A DNA stretch of 64,000 bases from positions 1-64,000 of the forward strand of contig DATLED010000024.1 of the NCBI GenBank assembly GCA_035525495.1, written 5' to 3'. Positions 16,704 through 24,904 of the stretch are shown piece after piece. Made by a program: the position numbers and the translations under genes. The first letter of the stretch is position 1, and every line of letters starts with the position of its first letter. The DNA is from DATLED01 sp035525495 (GTDB taxonomy: Bacteria > Actinomycetota > Acidimicrobiia > Acidimicrobiales > CADCTF01). The notes under the pieces were generated by a model. The model was not told the DNA's origin and ran no database searches. It saw only the letters and a program-made list of their open reading frames with translations.

Positions 16704-18289
16704 AGGTCGATGACGAGGCCACCGTCGTCGGACGATGCCTGCGACGCCTCGAGCACCGCCACGACCGTCCGCACCGACGCTGCGGTCACGGCCAGCGGCT
16801 CGCCGAGGAGCAGGTGGTCGGCGAGGTTGCGATGGAAGGCGAAGCGCTGTTCGGGTGCCACTGGCAGTCGGGTCTCGGTGAGGCCGTAGCCGCTCTCGTA
16901 CCGCGCCAGCACGAGGTCGGCGGGAGCTTCGGCGTGGTGGGCGACATCGGCCACGTAGCCGCGTCCCGGCTCGAGGCGCTCGAACGTGAGCTCTCGGTAG
17001 TGGCCGGCGAGGGTGCCCGAGGTGCCCTGCACGTAGAACTTCGGACGGCGCACGCCGGCGACGTCGCTCTGGAAGAACTCGGCCTCGCGGCCGTCGTCCC
17101 ACGAGAGGTGCAGTCGGAGCTGGTCGAGGTTGGTGACGTCGTGCCACACCCGCTTGTGTCCGAACGTCGTGACCCTCGCCGGCGGCGTCGGCCCCATCAG
17201 CTGGAGGATCCAGTCGACGTGGTGGGAGCCCCAGTCGTAGACGGCGCCGCCCGACACTTCTACGTCCGAGTGCCACGCGCGACACGGGTGGTCGAACCCG
17301 CCGACGAACGTCTCGACGTTGAAGAGGTCACCGAGCAGGCCGGCGTCGACGGCTCGGCGCACCGCCAGGAAGTCGGCGTCCCAGCGCCGGTTCTGATGAA
17401 CCGTGAGCACCCGGTCGACGGAGGCGGCGGTGGCGATGAGCTCATCCGCCTGCGCGGCGGTCAAGCACAACGGCTTCTCGCAGGCGACGTGCTTGCCCGC
17501 ACGGAGGAGCCGTCGCGTCAGGTCGAAGTGGGCCGACGGGGGCGTGGCCACGATGGCGAGGTCAACGTCGTCGTCACCGACGAGCTGTTCGATCGACGCG
17601 TACGAGGTCAGCCCCGGGAAGTCGGCTTCCGCGGCCTTTCGGCGGTCGATGCTCGGGTCGACGACGGCGGTCAGCTCGAGCCCGGCGGTCGCGGCGATGG
17701 CGAGACCGTGGGCGTAGCCCATCCCGCCGAAGGGCCCGTACCCGACGACCGCGATGCCGACGGGCTTCGGCGGTGCCGCGCCGCCTGAGGACAGCGCCCG
17801 CCGGACGAGCGTTCGGACCGAAGGCGCGGACGTGGGATCGACGGCCGACACGAGGACCCGACCCGCGCCGCACCGCGTCTCGGTCACGACGGGGTGGTCA
17901 CGGAACCCGATGCTGGCGACGAGGAGGGTCCGCGTCGCCGGCCCGGTCGTCACCAGCGGGCGGAAGCTGCCGACGAACGGGAACTCGTCGTCGAGGCGCG
18001 TCCCGAGGTCGCTCGCTTCGGCGACGACGCGGCCGAAGTACTCGCCGGCGGGCACGGCGTCGAGGGCGCGTACCCCGAGGAGGTCGGACCAGAAGCCCTC
18101 GGTGGCGTCGGGAGCGAGCGCCAGCAACGTCGTCCCGGACTCGATCCGATGCCGGAGTTCCGCCAGCTCGGCGGCGGGCATGGCGGGCACAGGCCCGACG
18201 ACGACCACGACGTCGGGACCCGCGAGCCCGTCGACGAGGGCGGCGAGGCGCCGGTCGCCGGGACGCGCCGCGAGGAAGTCCAACTGCAC
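16700..18289 (-). CDS. ThuA/GATase-like domain fused to a Gfo/Idh/MocA oxidoreductase
   Basis: 529 residues, about 170 longer than a usual family member. Residues 1-175 resemble a ThuA-type glutamine-amidotransferase-fold domain (DVVVVVGPVPA, then GFRDHPVVTETRCGAGRVL). From about 178 a dehydrogenase begins with IAVVGYGPFGGMGYA, followed by CEKPLCL and GGAVYDWGSHHVDW, where the histidines could serve catalysis. ThuA proteins and Gfo/Idh enzymes often co-occur in sugar (trehalose, keto-sugar) use, which fits this fusion. A TAGGTT box lies six bases before the GTG at 18289, marking this as the first gene of the four-gene operon. Confidence 0.82.
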   Translation of the reverse strand: MQLDFLAARPGDRRLAALVDGLAGPDVVVVVGPVPAMPAAELAELRHRIESGTTLLALAPDATEGFWSDLLGVRALDAVPAGEYFGRVVAEASDLGTRLDDEFPFVGSFRPLVTTGPATRTLLVASIGFRDHPVVTETRCGAGRVLVSAVDPTSAPSVRTLVRRALSSGGAAPPKPVGIAVVGYGPFGGMGYAHGLAIAATAGLELTAVVDPSIDRRKAAEADFPGLTSYASIEQLVGDDDVDLAIVATPPSAHFDLTRRLLRAGKHVACEKPLCLTAAQADELIATAASVDRVLTVHQNRRWDADFLAVRRAVDAGLLGDLFNVETFVGGFDHPCRAWHSDVEVSGGAVYDWGSHHVDWILQLMGPTPPARVTTFGHKRVWHDVTNLDQLRLHLSWDDGREAEFFQSDVAGVRRPKFYVQGTSGTLAGHYRELTFERLEPGRGYVADVAHHAEAPADLVLARYESGYGLTETRLPVAPEQRFAFHRNLADHLLLGEPLAVTAASVRTVVAVLEASQASSDDGGLVIDL

Positions 18290-18295
18290 GAGGAG

Positions 18296-18301
18296 AACCT
18301 A
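18296..18301 (-). promoter_or_regulatory. -10 element (TAGGTT) of the oxidoreductase operon
   Basis: Six bases separate this hexamer from the GTG at 18289, the leaderless arrangement. The surrounding 18290-18394 contains no gene. Confidence 0.45.
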
Positions 18302-18394
18302 CGGCCTCGACGGCGCTCTCGGATGCGCCGACCGCTCTCCGGGCCCGGGCCGTCCCCCTTTCCGGCGACGCCGCTGGGGGCTCGCGGACGGAGG

Positions 18395-18871
18395 TCAGAG
18401 TCCGGACGACAGGGCGGCGACGACCGCCTCCTGGAGCCAGCCGAGGTAGCCGTAAAGGGCGAAGGCCGGGGCTCGCTCGTCGCCCTCGTCGACCTGGTCC
18501 TCGAGCGGGTCGTCGGTCACGTCGAGGCGGGTGCCGAGGACGAGGCGGAGGTCGTTGATGGCTCCCATCCACGCCACCAGCTGCTCCTCGTCGAGTCGGG
18601 GCTCGTCGACCGTCGCCTCCATGACGTCGAGCGAGGACAGCCGCCGGCTGGTGAGGTCGCCCCGCATCAGCCGCTGGTACTCGTCGTTGCGCTCGGCGTC
18701 GTCGACGTAGGCCGGCGGGTACAGGCGCTCGAGGGCGGGGTCGTCGGTCGTCAACAGATCGCGGAGCTGGCCGGGGAGCGTCCGCAGCAGGTCGCGCTCC
18801 CACGTCTCGAGGTTGACGTCGTAGGACCCGTCCCGCGACCGCTTGATCTTCGGCTTGGCGAACAGCGCCAT
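18395..18871 (-). CDS. DUF2017 family protein
   Basis: 158 residues, largely helical, with MALFAKPKIKRSRDG at the start and DLLTTDDPALERLYPPAY in the middle. This is the small actinobacterial family encoded next to clpS; in mycobacteria the same pair is found. The ATG overlaps the clpS stop (TGATG), so synthesis is coupled to ClpS. Its role is unknown. The context suggests a part in N-degron proteolysis or its regulation, which is inference. Confidence 0.85.
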   Translation of the reverse strand: MALFAKPKIKRSRDGSYDVNLETWERDLLRTLPGQLRDLLTTDDPALERLYPPAYVDDAERNDEYQRLMRGDLTSRRLSSLDVMEATVDEPRLDEEQLVAWMGAINDLRLVLGTRLDVTDDPLEDQVDEGDERAPAFALYGYLGWLQEAVVAALSSGL

Positions 18872-19161
18872 CAGTCCGGGTGCTCCATCGTCGCCCACAG
18901 TCCGTGCTCGTGGAGCCGGAAGACGTCCATCTCCGCCTGCTCGCGGTTTCCCGACGAGACGACGGCCCTCCCTTTGTGGTGCACGTCGAGCATCAGCTTC
19001 GTCGCCTTCAGCTTCGAGTACCCGAAGAGCTTCTGGAGGACGTAGGTGACGTAGGACATGAGGTTGATCGGATCGTTCCAGACGATGACGATCCACGGCT
19101 TGTCGGTCTCGACCTCGGTCTTTTCGTCGAGGTCGGGCTCGATCGTCTGGACGTCGGTCAT
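18871..19161 (-). CDS. clpS: ATP-dependent Clp protease adaptor ClpS
   Basis: 96 residues. ClpS binds N-degron substrates and delivers them to the ClpAP/ClpCP protease in the cytoplasm. The conserved core is clear: VIVWNDPINLMSYVTYVL (NDP substrate-pocket motif), KLMLDVHHKGRAVV, and the late ATMEHPD tail. An upstream in-frame extension exists, but MTDVQTIEPD at 19161 is the natural start and lies just beyond the ctaA stop (19164-19166). It is followed, with overlapping stop and start, by DUF2017. Confidence 0.93.
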   Translation of the reverse strand: MTDVQTIEPDLDEKTEVETDKPWIVIVWNDPINLMSYVTYVLQKLFGYSKLKATKLMLDVHHKGRAVVSSGNREQAEMDVFRLHEHGLWATMEHPD

Positions 19162-19163
19162 GC

Positions 19164-20081
19164 TCACGCCGACATCGCCAGGACCCGGCCGGATGGGGCA
19201 CGGACGTGCATCCCCAGCACCACCCGCAGCGTGGCGACCCACACGGCGACCGCTCCCAGCACGTGGACCGCGACCAGCAGCGCCGGCACCCCCGTGAAGT
19301 ACTGCGCGTACCCGACCGCCGCCTGCGCGAGCAACGCGCCGAGGAGCACCTCGGAGCGTCGCAGCAGGGCGGGCGGCGCCGACGCCCGCCGCAGGCCGCG
19401 CGCGAGGAAGGCCGTCCCGGCCACCACGATCAGGACGGAGAGCGAGTGGATGCGGGCGACGTCCGAGATGGTGAAGGGCAGCCGGTCGACGAGCTCGCCG
19501 TCATGCGACCCGGCGTGCGGACCCGAGCCCGTCACGACCGTGCCGAGGAGGATCGCCATCGCCACCGAGACCACCAGGAAGCGGGCCAGGACGAGGTGTT
19601 CGCGGCCGACGACCGCCCGGGGCGCACCGCTGTCCGGCAGCCCGGCCCGATGGTGGAGGACGGTCGCGTCGAGGAGCAGCAGCATCGACACGATGAAGTG
19701 GCCCATGACCAACGGCGGATACAGGTGGAACAGGACGACGAGCCCGCCGAGGACGATCTGGCCGATCACGCCGGCGACGAGGCCGAGCGACAGCCACGTC
19801 AGGTCGGCCCGCCTGGGGTGGCGCACGAGCGAGCCGAGCACGGCGAGGATGACGGCGACCGACACGAGGCCGGTCACCGTCCGGTTCACGAACTCGACCA
19901 TGGCGTGATACTCGAGCGGCGCCACGATGCGGCCGTGGTCGCACGTGGGCCAGTTCGGGCATCCGAGCCCGGACGCCGTCAGGCGGACCGCCGCTCCGGT
20001 CACGACGATGAACGCGAGGGCGAGGAGGGCGGCCGCCGTGACCTGTCGATAGGCGCGCGGCGAGAGTCGGAACCGGTCCAT
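19164..20081 (-). CDS. ctaA: Haem A synthase (COX15/CtaA family)
   Basis: 305 residues with about eight membrane segments. It converts haem O to haem A for aa3/caa3 oxidases. GLGCPNWPTCDHG follows the first transmembrane segment. Haem-ligand histidines appear in ATVLHHRAGLP, ARIHSLS, LEYHAMVEFVNR and VAVHVLGA. It is transcribed divergently from ctaB, whose product makes its substrate, and next to the oxidase operon. A TACCAT box 10 bases upstream of the ATG fits a very short leader. clpS starts 3 bases after its stop. Confidence 0.93.
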   Translation of the reverse strand: MDRFRLSPRAYRQVTAAALLALAFIVVTGAAVRLTASGLGCPNWPTCDHGRIVAPLEYHAMVEFVNRTVTGLVSVAVILAVLGSLVRHPRRADLTWLSLGLVAGVIGQIVLGGLVVLFHLYPPLVMGHFIVSMLLLLDATVLHHRAGLPDSGAPRAVVGREHLVLARFLVVSVAMAILLGTVVTGSGPHAGSHDGELVDRLPFTISDVARIHSLSVLIVVAGTAFLARGLRRASAPPALLRRSEVLLGALLAQAAVGYAQYFTGVPALLVAVHVLGAVAVWVATLRVVLGMHVRAPSGRVLAMSA

Positions 20082-20091
20082 GACCCCTCTG

Positions 20092-20152
20092 ATGGTAGGG
20101 ACACGGAGGCGCTTCGACGACTTGGCGGTCGCCGACACCGCAGCCGTAGAGT
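20092..20152. promoter_or_regulatory. Divergent ctaA/ctaB promoter region
   Basis: For ctaA the minus-strand box TACCAT is at 20097-20092; for ctaB the plus-strand box TAGAGT is at 20147-20152. Each lies 10 bases from its start codon, so leaders would be only about 3-4 bases. Confidence 0.4.
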
Positions 20153-20162
20153 CTCGGTCCGA

Positions 20163-21023
20163 ATGGCCCGCCTGAAGGCGTACGTCGCCCTCACCAAGCC
20201 GCGCATCATCGAGCTCCTGCTCATCACCACCGTTCCTACGATGGTGGTGGCCGCGCGCGGGCTGCCGTCGCTCGGGCTCATCCTCGCCACCGTCGCCGGA
20301 GGCACGCTCGCCGCGGGCGGGGCCAACGCCATCAACATGTACGTCGACCGCGACATCGACGCGCTGATGAAGCGGACCGAGAAGCGGCCGCTGGTGACGG
20401 GCGAGGTGACGCCCCGCGCGGCGCTCACCTTCGCCATCGCCCTCGAGATCGTCGCCTTCGTCGAGCTCTGGACGCTGGTGAACCTGCTGTCGGCGATCCT
20501 GGCGGTGACCGCCACCCTCTTCTACGTCTTCGTCTACACGCTCTGGCTGAAGCGGTCGTCCAGCAACAACATCGTGATCGGCGGCGCCGCCGGCGCCGTG
20601 CCCGTGCTCATCGGCTGGTCGGCCGTGACGAACTCCCTCGGCCTCGCGCCGGTCGTCCTGTTCGCGGTCATCTTCGTGTGGACGCCGCCCCACTTCTGGG
20701 CGCTGGCCATCAAGTACAAGGACGACTACACGGCGGCCTCGGTGCCGATGCTGCCGTCGGTCGCCAGCTTCGGCAAGGTCGCCCGCCAGATCGTCCTCTA
20801 CACGATCGCCCTGTGGGTGGCATCCGTCGTCTTCGCCCCCGTCGCCCGAATGGGCGTGATCTACCTCGGCGCCGCGATCGTGCTCGGCGCCTTGTTCCTC
20901 CTCTTCGCCGTCCAGCTGCAGCGGGATCACACCGCGGCGCGGGCGATGCGCCTGTTCAGCTACTCGATCTCCTACGTGACCCTCCTGTTCGGCGCGATGG
21001 CGCTCGACCAACTCGTTCGCTGA
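20163..21023 (+). CDS. ctaB: Protohaem IX farnesyltransferase (haem O synthase)
   Basis: 286 residues with about nine membrane segments; a UbiA-superfamily prenyltransferase that adds farnesyl to haem B. The first Asp-rich site is NAINMYVDRDIDALMKRT, with the second loop at YKDDYTAASVPMLP. LTKPRIIELL near the N-terminus is typical of CtaB. It sits between ctaA (divergent) and the oxidase cluster. The stop is 58 bases before the next gene, with a separate promoter in between. Confidence 0.95.
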   Translation: MARLKAYVALTKPRIIELLLITTVPTMVVAARGLPSLGLILATVAGGTLAAGGANAINMYVDRDIDALMKRTEKRPLVTGEVTPRAALTFAIALEIVAFVELWTLVNLLSAILAVTATLFYVFVYTLWLKRSSSNNIVIGGAAGAVPVLIGWSAVTNSLGLAPVVLFAVIFVWTPPHFWALAIKYKDDYTAASVPMLPSVASFGKVARQIVLYTIALWVASVVFAPVARMGVIYLGAAIVLGALFLLFAVQLQRDHTAARAMRLFSYSISYVTLLFGAMALDQLVR

Positions 21024-21036
21024 GCACCGTCATGAC

Positions 21037-21042
21037 TAGGGT
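21037..21042 (+). promoter_or_regulatory. -10 element (TAGGGT) upstream of the oxidase cluster
   Basis: TAGGGT would start transcription near 21050, giving a roughly 30-base leader that contains the Shine-Dalgarno AGGAAGG before the ATG at 21082. Unlike most promoters in the window, this one has a true leader. Confidence 0.4.
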
Positions 21043-21081
21043 TTCGGCGCTCTTCGTCCCGCGGCACCACCAGGAAGGCGA

Positions 21082-22656
21082 ATGACCTCCACTCTCACCC
21101 GTCCCAGCCCGGCGGCGTCCGGTGACGAACCCGTCTCCGGGAGTCCCCGTCCCTCGCCGACCGGCACCTGGCTGAACACGGGCGACCACAAGCGCCTCGG
21201 CCTGCTGTTCCTCTATGGCGGCATCGCCTCGGTCACCGCCGCCTGCATCTCCGCCGCCATCTTCTTCCTGAAGGCGGACGCAGCCACGCTCTGGACGGCG
21301 CCCGGCTCCCGACTCTCGGCCGTCAATGCCGCCGCCGCCCTTGTCATCGGCATCCCGGCTCTGTGGATCGGTGTCGCCACGTACGTGACGCCGCTGCAGA
21401 TCGGCGCCACCCGCCTCGCGCTGCCCCGGCTCCACAACCTGGCCCTCTGGACCTACTTCGTCGGGGGGGCCCTCGCCACCGTCGGGTTCATCGCGGACGA
21501 CGACCTGCCCAACAGCCTGACCTCGAGCGTCGCCGCCGCGGCCGACGGCAGGGGGAGCGACGGGGCGCAGCTCGTCATCGTCGGCCTCCTCCTCGTCGGG
21601 ATCGCGATGGCGCTGGCGGCGACAAGCCTCCTCGTCACGGTGCTGAACCGACGCGCCGAGGGACTCCGCCTCACGTTCCTCCCGCTGTTCAGCTGGAGCG
21701 TCCTGGCGACCTCGACGGTCCTGCTCCTCGCCTCGGGCGTGCTCGTCGCCGGCCTCGTCCTCCTCTTCTACGACTGGCACTACGGCAGCACCCTGTTCAC
21801 CGGCAACTTCTCCGGCGCCCGGCGCATCTGGGAGCACGAGCTGTGGCTCCCCGGTCAGCCGCTTGGCCTCCTCTTCACCGCCGCCGGCGTCGGCATCTTC
21901 GGTGACGTCGTGGCCACCCATGCCCGCAAGCCGCTCGTCGGCTTTCCCGTCGCCCGGGTCCTGGCCATCGCCGGCCCGCTGCTGACGCTCCTGCTCTGGG
22001 CGGGCAACACGAGCGTGCTCAGCAGCCCGTTCGGTCCCACGGGCAGCCTCGGCGGGCTCCTCGTCTTCGCGCCGATCGGGTTGTCGATCCTGCTGTTCCT
22101 CGGGACGTTCAAGGCGGGCAGGCCCAAGGCCCACCCGAGCCTGGTGTTCCTCCTCCTCTTCCTGGCGATCATCGGGCTCGCCAAGGTCCTGTCGCTCACC
22201 GCAGTGTTCGTCGGTGTCGAAGGCCAAGACGCCGAAGCATTCCGCAACGGCCAGATCACGCTGCTGACGTTCGGGGCGCCGCTCCTCGCGCTCGGGGCCG
22301 CCGCCGCCCACTGGTCGCCGAAGCTGTGGGGCCGCGTGAACCCGATGGGCCCCTCCGCCGTGCAGGCCCTCCTGCTCTTCGGAGGTCCCGTCCTGCTGGC
22401 CCTCCCCGGCTACCTCATCGGCCTGGGCGCCGGCGACGCCGTCGTCCCCCTCGGAGTGGGCGGCGCCGCCGTCACCGCCGCCGGTGTCCTCATGTTCGCC
22501 CTCGACATCGCCAGCCGGGGCGCCACGTCGGAGAACGATCCCTACGGCGGCCACACCCTCGAATGGGCGACCGCCTCGCCACCCGCAGATCACAACTTCG
22601 ACGACCTGCCCGACATCCGCTCGGCCCACCCGCTGACCGAAGGGGTGCCCGCCTGA
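21082..22656 (+). CDS. Haem-copper oxidase subunit I paralogue lacking all metal-ligand histidines
   Basis: 524 residues with about 12 membrane segments. Homology to CoxI is plain: TGDHKRLGLLF near the start, TPLQIGATRLALPRLHNLALW (cf. the genuine PIMVGARDVAFPRLNALSYW), ARKPLVGFP, WSPKLWG, and the C-terminal TLEWATASPPADHNF. By alignment with the genuine CtaD in this window, the low-spin haem His98 is N82, CuB His276 is Q259, the cross-linked Tyr280 is L263, the His325-His326 pair is G308-N309, and His411/His413 become Q391/T393. It therefore cannot hold haem a, haem a3 or CuB in the canonical way. Its stop overlaps the start of a CoxIII-like gene. A structural, assembly or regulatory role is inferred. 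Confidence 0.85.
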   Translation: MTSTLTRPSPAASGDEPVSGSPRPSPTGTWLNTGDHKRLGLLFLYGGIASVTAACISAAIFFLKADAATLWTAPGSRLSAVNAAAALVIGIPALWIGVATYVTPLQIGATRLALPRLHNLALWTYFVGGALATVGFIADDDLPNSLTSSVAAAADGRGSDGAQLVIVGLLLVGIAMALAATSLLVTVLNRRAEGLRLTFLPLFSWSVLATSTVLLLASGVLVAGLVLLFYDWHYGSTLFTGNFSGARRIWEHELWLPGQPLGLLFTAAGVGIFGDVVATHARKPLVGFPVARVLAIAGPLLTLLLWAGNTSVLSSPFGPTGSLGGLLVFAPIGLSILLFLGTFKAGRPKAHPSLVFLLLFLAIIGLAKVLSLTAVFVGVEGQDAEAFRNGQITLLTFGAPLLALGAAAAHWSPKLWGRVNPMGPSAVQALLLFGGPVLLALPGYLIGLGAGDAVVPLGVGGAAVTAAGVLMFALDIASRGATSENDPYGGHTLEWATASPPADHNFDDLPDIRSAHPLTEGVPA

Positions 22657-23255
22657 TGGCCAGCCCGCAACTCGCCCTTCCGGCCGCCGGCACCTCGGGC
22701 ACCGGCGCCGAGGCCCGCCGCAACAGCCTGCCCCTCGCCGTCGCCGTGGCCGGCGCAGCCGTGGCCGCCCTCATCGGCGGGCTGGTCGCGGCCTACCTCG
22801 CGCTCAAGGCGCAGCCGGGGGCCTTCCTCCCGAAGAAGGCGTCGTTCGACAACTACACCGCCACGGTCCTCGTGCTCACCGGGGCCATGTCCATGGTGAC
22901 CATCGAGTGGGCGAACTACGGGATCCGCAAGAACTTCCGCGGGCAGGCGCTGTTCGGCTTCGGCATCACGGTGCTGCTCGAGGCGGCGTTCCTGAACGCC
23001 CTCTACTACCTGTTGACGAGGCTGCCCTTCGAGGTGGCCGACGGTCCCTACCAGGCGGTGGTGCACGCGCTGCTCGGCGTGCCCTTCCTCCTGGCCGTCG
23101 CCGCCCTGTTGGGGACCATCCTCACCGGCCTCCGCGCCGTGGGGCATCAGCTCACGACCGACAACCTCCACATCGGCCGGGCTACGGCGATCCTGGTGCA
23201 CCTGACCGTCGCCGCCTGGGTCGCCGCCTACTACGCCGTCTACGTCACGAAGTAG
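22656..23255 (+). CDS. Cytochrome c oxidase subunit III-like membrane protein (divergent)
   Basis: 199 residues with about five membrane segments after a hydrophilic N-terminus. The order of hydrophobic blocks and the end LHIGRATAILVHLTVAAWVAAYYAVYV parallel the last segments of CtaE (YWHFVDIVWIVIFTVVYL), but the GFHGVHV motif is replaced. The ATG overlaps the stop of the CoxI paralogue (TGATG), so the two are probably made in fixed ratio as partners. Similarity is weak enough that the CoxIII assignment rests partly on position. Confidence 0.65.
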   Translation: MASPQLALPAAGTSGTGAEARRNSLPLAVAVAGAAVAALIGGLVAAYLALKAQPGAFLPKKASFDNYTATVLVLTGAMSMVTIEWANYGIRKNFRGQALFGFGITVLLEAAFLNALYYLLTRLPFEVADGPYQAVVHALLGVPFLLAVAALLGTILTGLRAVGHQLTTDNLHIGRATAILVHLTVAAWVAAYYAVYVTK

Positions 23256-23261
23256 GGGACC

Positions 23262-24311
23262 GTGTTCAACGCCGCATCGAAGCTCTACTTCAGCGCCGCC
23301 GCCGTCGCCATCGTCGTCGGGTTCGGCTACGTCGTCGTATCGAGCGACCGCGTCGGCTTCACGAACCTGGTCGTCGCCGGCCTCGTCGCCGTCGGCCTCG
23401 GTCTCGCCGCCTTCGCCTACGTCCCCCGCGAGCCGCTCTCACTCGTCGGCGACGAGCCCGCAGAGGCGCGTCCCGCCGACACCACCGACGTCGCTGTCCC
23501 CAGCAACTGGCCCGTGTTCGGGGCTCTCGCCCTCGGGCTGCTCGCTGCTGGCGCCGCCCTCGACGGCTCGCTCATCCTCCTGGGCATCATCGTGGGGCTC
23601 ATCGCCGCCTTCGCCTGGTTCGGGCAGGTCTGGCGGGAGCACCCGTCGTGGTCCCAGGACATGACCGACCGCATCAACAACCGATTCGTCGTCCCCTTCG
23701 GACTGCCCGGCACGATCTTCCTCGCGGTGGGCGTCGGCGTCATCAGCCTCTCGCGGCTGCTCCTCGCCGTCCCTGCGACGGTCGCGCCGTACATCGGGAT
23801 CGTGATCGCCTTCTCGCTGCTCGGCGGCTTCTACCTGATCTCGATGCGGCGCCTCGGCCGCCAGGCGATGGCCACGATCGCCACGGTGGCGGTGGGCCTC
23901 GTGCTCGCCGCGGGCGTCGCCGGCGCGTTGAAGGGCGAGCGGAGGTTCGGCGAGGAAGGTGGCGAGCGGGAATACGCGCTCGCGGCCGAGGACATCTCCT
24001 TCGACAAGGAGGAGCTCGACTTCCCTTCCAACACCGAAGTGACCTTGGAGTTCACCAACAGGGAAGCCATCCCGCACAACTTCTCGCTGTATGCGGACAG
24101 GGGTGGCGACCGGTTGTTCGAGGGTGAGATCGTCAACACGACGGGCGACACTCGCTACGACTTCAAGACGCCGGAGGCCGGCGAATACTGGTTCCAGTGC
24201 GACGTGCACCCGGACCAGATGAACGGGCTCGTGCACGTGTCCAAGGAGGCGTCGGAGCCGAAGTCCGGCGACGACGACGGCACCACCACCGGGCGAACCT
24301 CCGGTCCGTGA
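23262..24311 (+). CDS. Polytopic membrane protein with C-terminal type 1 copper (cupredoxin) domain
   Basis: 349 residues. Residues 1-55 hold two membrane segments similar to a small oxidase subunit IV. About five more segments follow between 83 and 225. Residues 238-330 form a cupredoxin domain on the outside, with ligands H272 (IPHNFS), C313, H316 and M320 in FQCDVHPDQM, the blue-copper C-x2-H-x3-M layout rather than CuA. The C-terminus is an Asp/Thr tail. The GTG start is 6 bases after the CoxIII-like stop. It may pass electrons or copper to or from the neighbouring complex; this is inference. Confidence 0.75.
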   Translation: MFNAASKLYFSAAAVAIVVGFGYVVVSSDRVGFTNLVVAGLVAVGLGLAAFAYVPREPLSLVGDEPAEARPADTTDVAVPSNWPVFGALALGLLAAGAALDGSLILLGIIVGLIAAFAWFGQVWREHPSWSQDMTDRINNRFVVPFGLPGTIFLAVGVGVISLSRLLLAVPATVAPYIGIVIAFSLLGGFYLISMRRLGRQAMATIATVAVGLVLAAGVAGALKGERRFGEEGGEREYALAAEDISFDKEELDFPSNTEVTLEFTNREAIPHNFSLYADRGGDRLFEGEIVNTTGDTRYDFKTPEAGEYWFQCDVHPDQMNGLVHVSKEASEPKSGDDDGTTTGRTSGP

Positions 24312-24904
24312 CCGCAGAGACCTTGAGCGGCCCCGGGATCGCGACCCGGATGAGCGCTCGCCGTGCGGTCGCCGCCGTCGCCGTCCTCATCTCGTTGTCT
24401 GCGGTCGCCGCCGTCTTCATCGGCAAGGGCAGCGGTGCCGGGTCCGGTACCGGCGACGCGAAGGTGTCGGGAGTGTCGAGCCGCGCCGTCGTCCCGTTCA
24501 CCCTCCCGGAGCTACGCGAAGACCGCGGGTCGGTGTCCCTGGTGGCGACGCCGGACCGCCCGACGGTCGTGAACTTCTTCGCGTGGTGGTGCGAGCCGTG
24601 CCAACGCGAGCTGCCGGCGCTGCGCGACGCCGCGGCCGCCCACCCGGAGATCGCCTTCCTCGGCGTCGACCACAAGGACTCGCGCGACGATGCCGTCGAG
24701 CTCCTCGACACGATCGGCATCACCTACCCTGCGGGCTACGACCCCAAGGGCACGATCGGCGCCAAGTACGCCCTGCGGGGCCTGCCGGCGACCGTGTTCA
24801 TCGGGACCGACGGCCGCGTCGTCGACTTCCACCAGGGCGAGCTGAGCGTCGCCGAGCTGCGCGAGCGGCTCGACCGGCTGACTTTGCGCAACCCCAAGTC
24901 ATGA
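24308..24904 (+). CDS. TlpA/ResA-type membrane-anchored thioredoxin
   Basis: 198 residues from the GTG at 24308, which overlaps the previous stop (GTGA); an ATG at 24350 is an alternative. There is one N-terminal membrane anchor at about 20-40, a small-residue linker, and then a thioredoxin fold with the active site WWCEPCQ (C95, C98) and the cis-Pro loop RGLPATVFI. Such proteins reduce CuA-site or haem-binding cysteines of CoxB and c-type cytochromes outside the membrane. It lies immediately before ctaC, which carries both a CuA site and a CXXCH motif, so maturation of CtaC is a good inference. Confidence 0.88.
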   Translation: MTAETLSGPGIATRMSARRAVAAVAVLISLSAVAAVFIGKGSGAGSGTGDAKVSGVSSRAVVPFTLPELREDRGSVSLVATPDRPTVVNFFAWWCEPCQRELPALRDAAAAHPEIAFLGVDHKDSRDDAVELLDTIGITYPAGYDPKGTIGAKYALRGLPATVFIGTDGRVVDFHQGELSVAELRERLDRLTLRNPKS

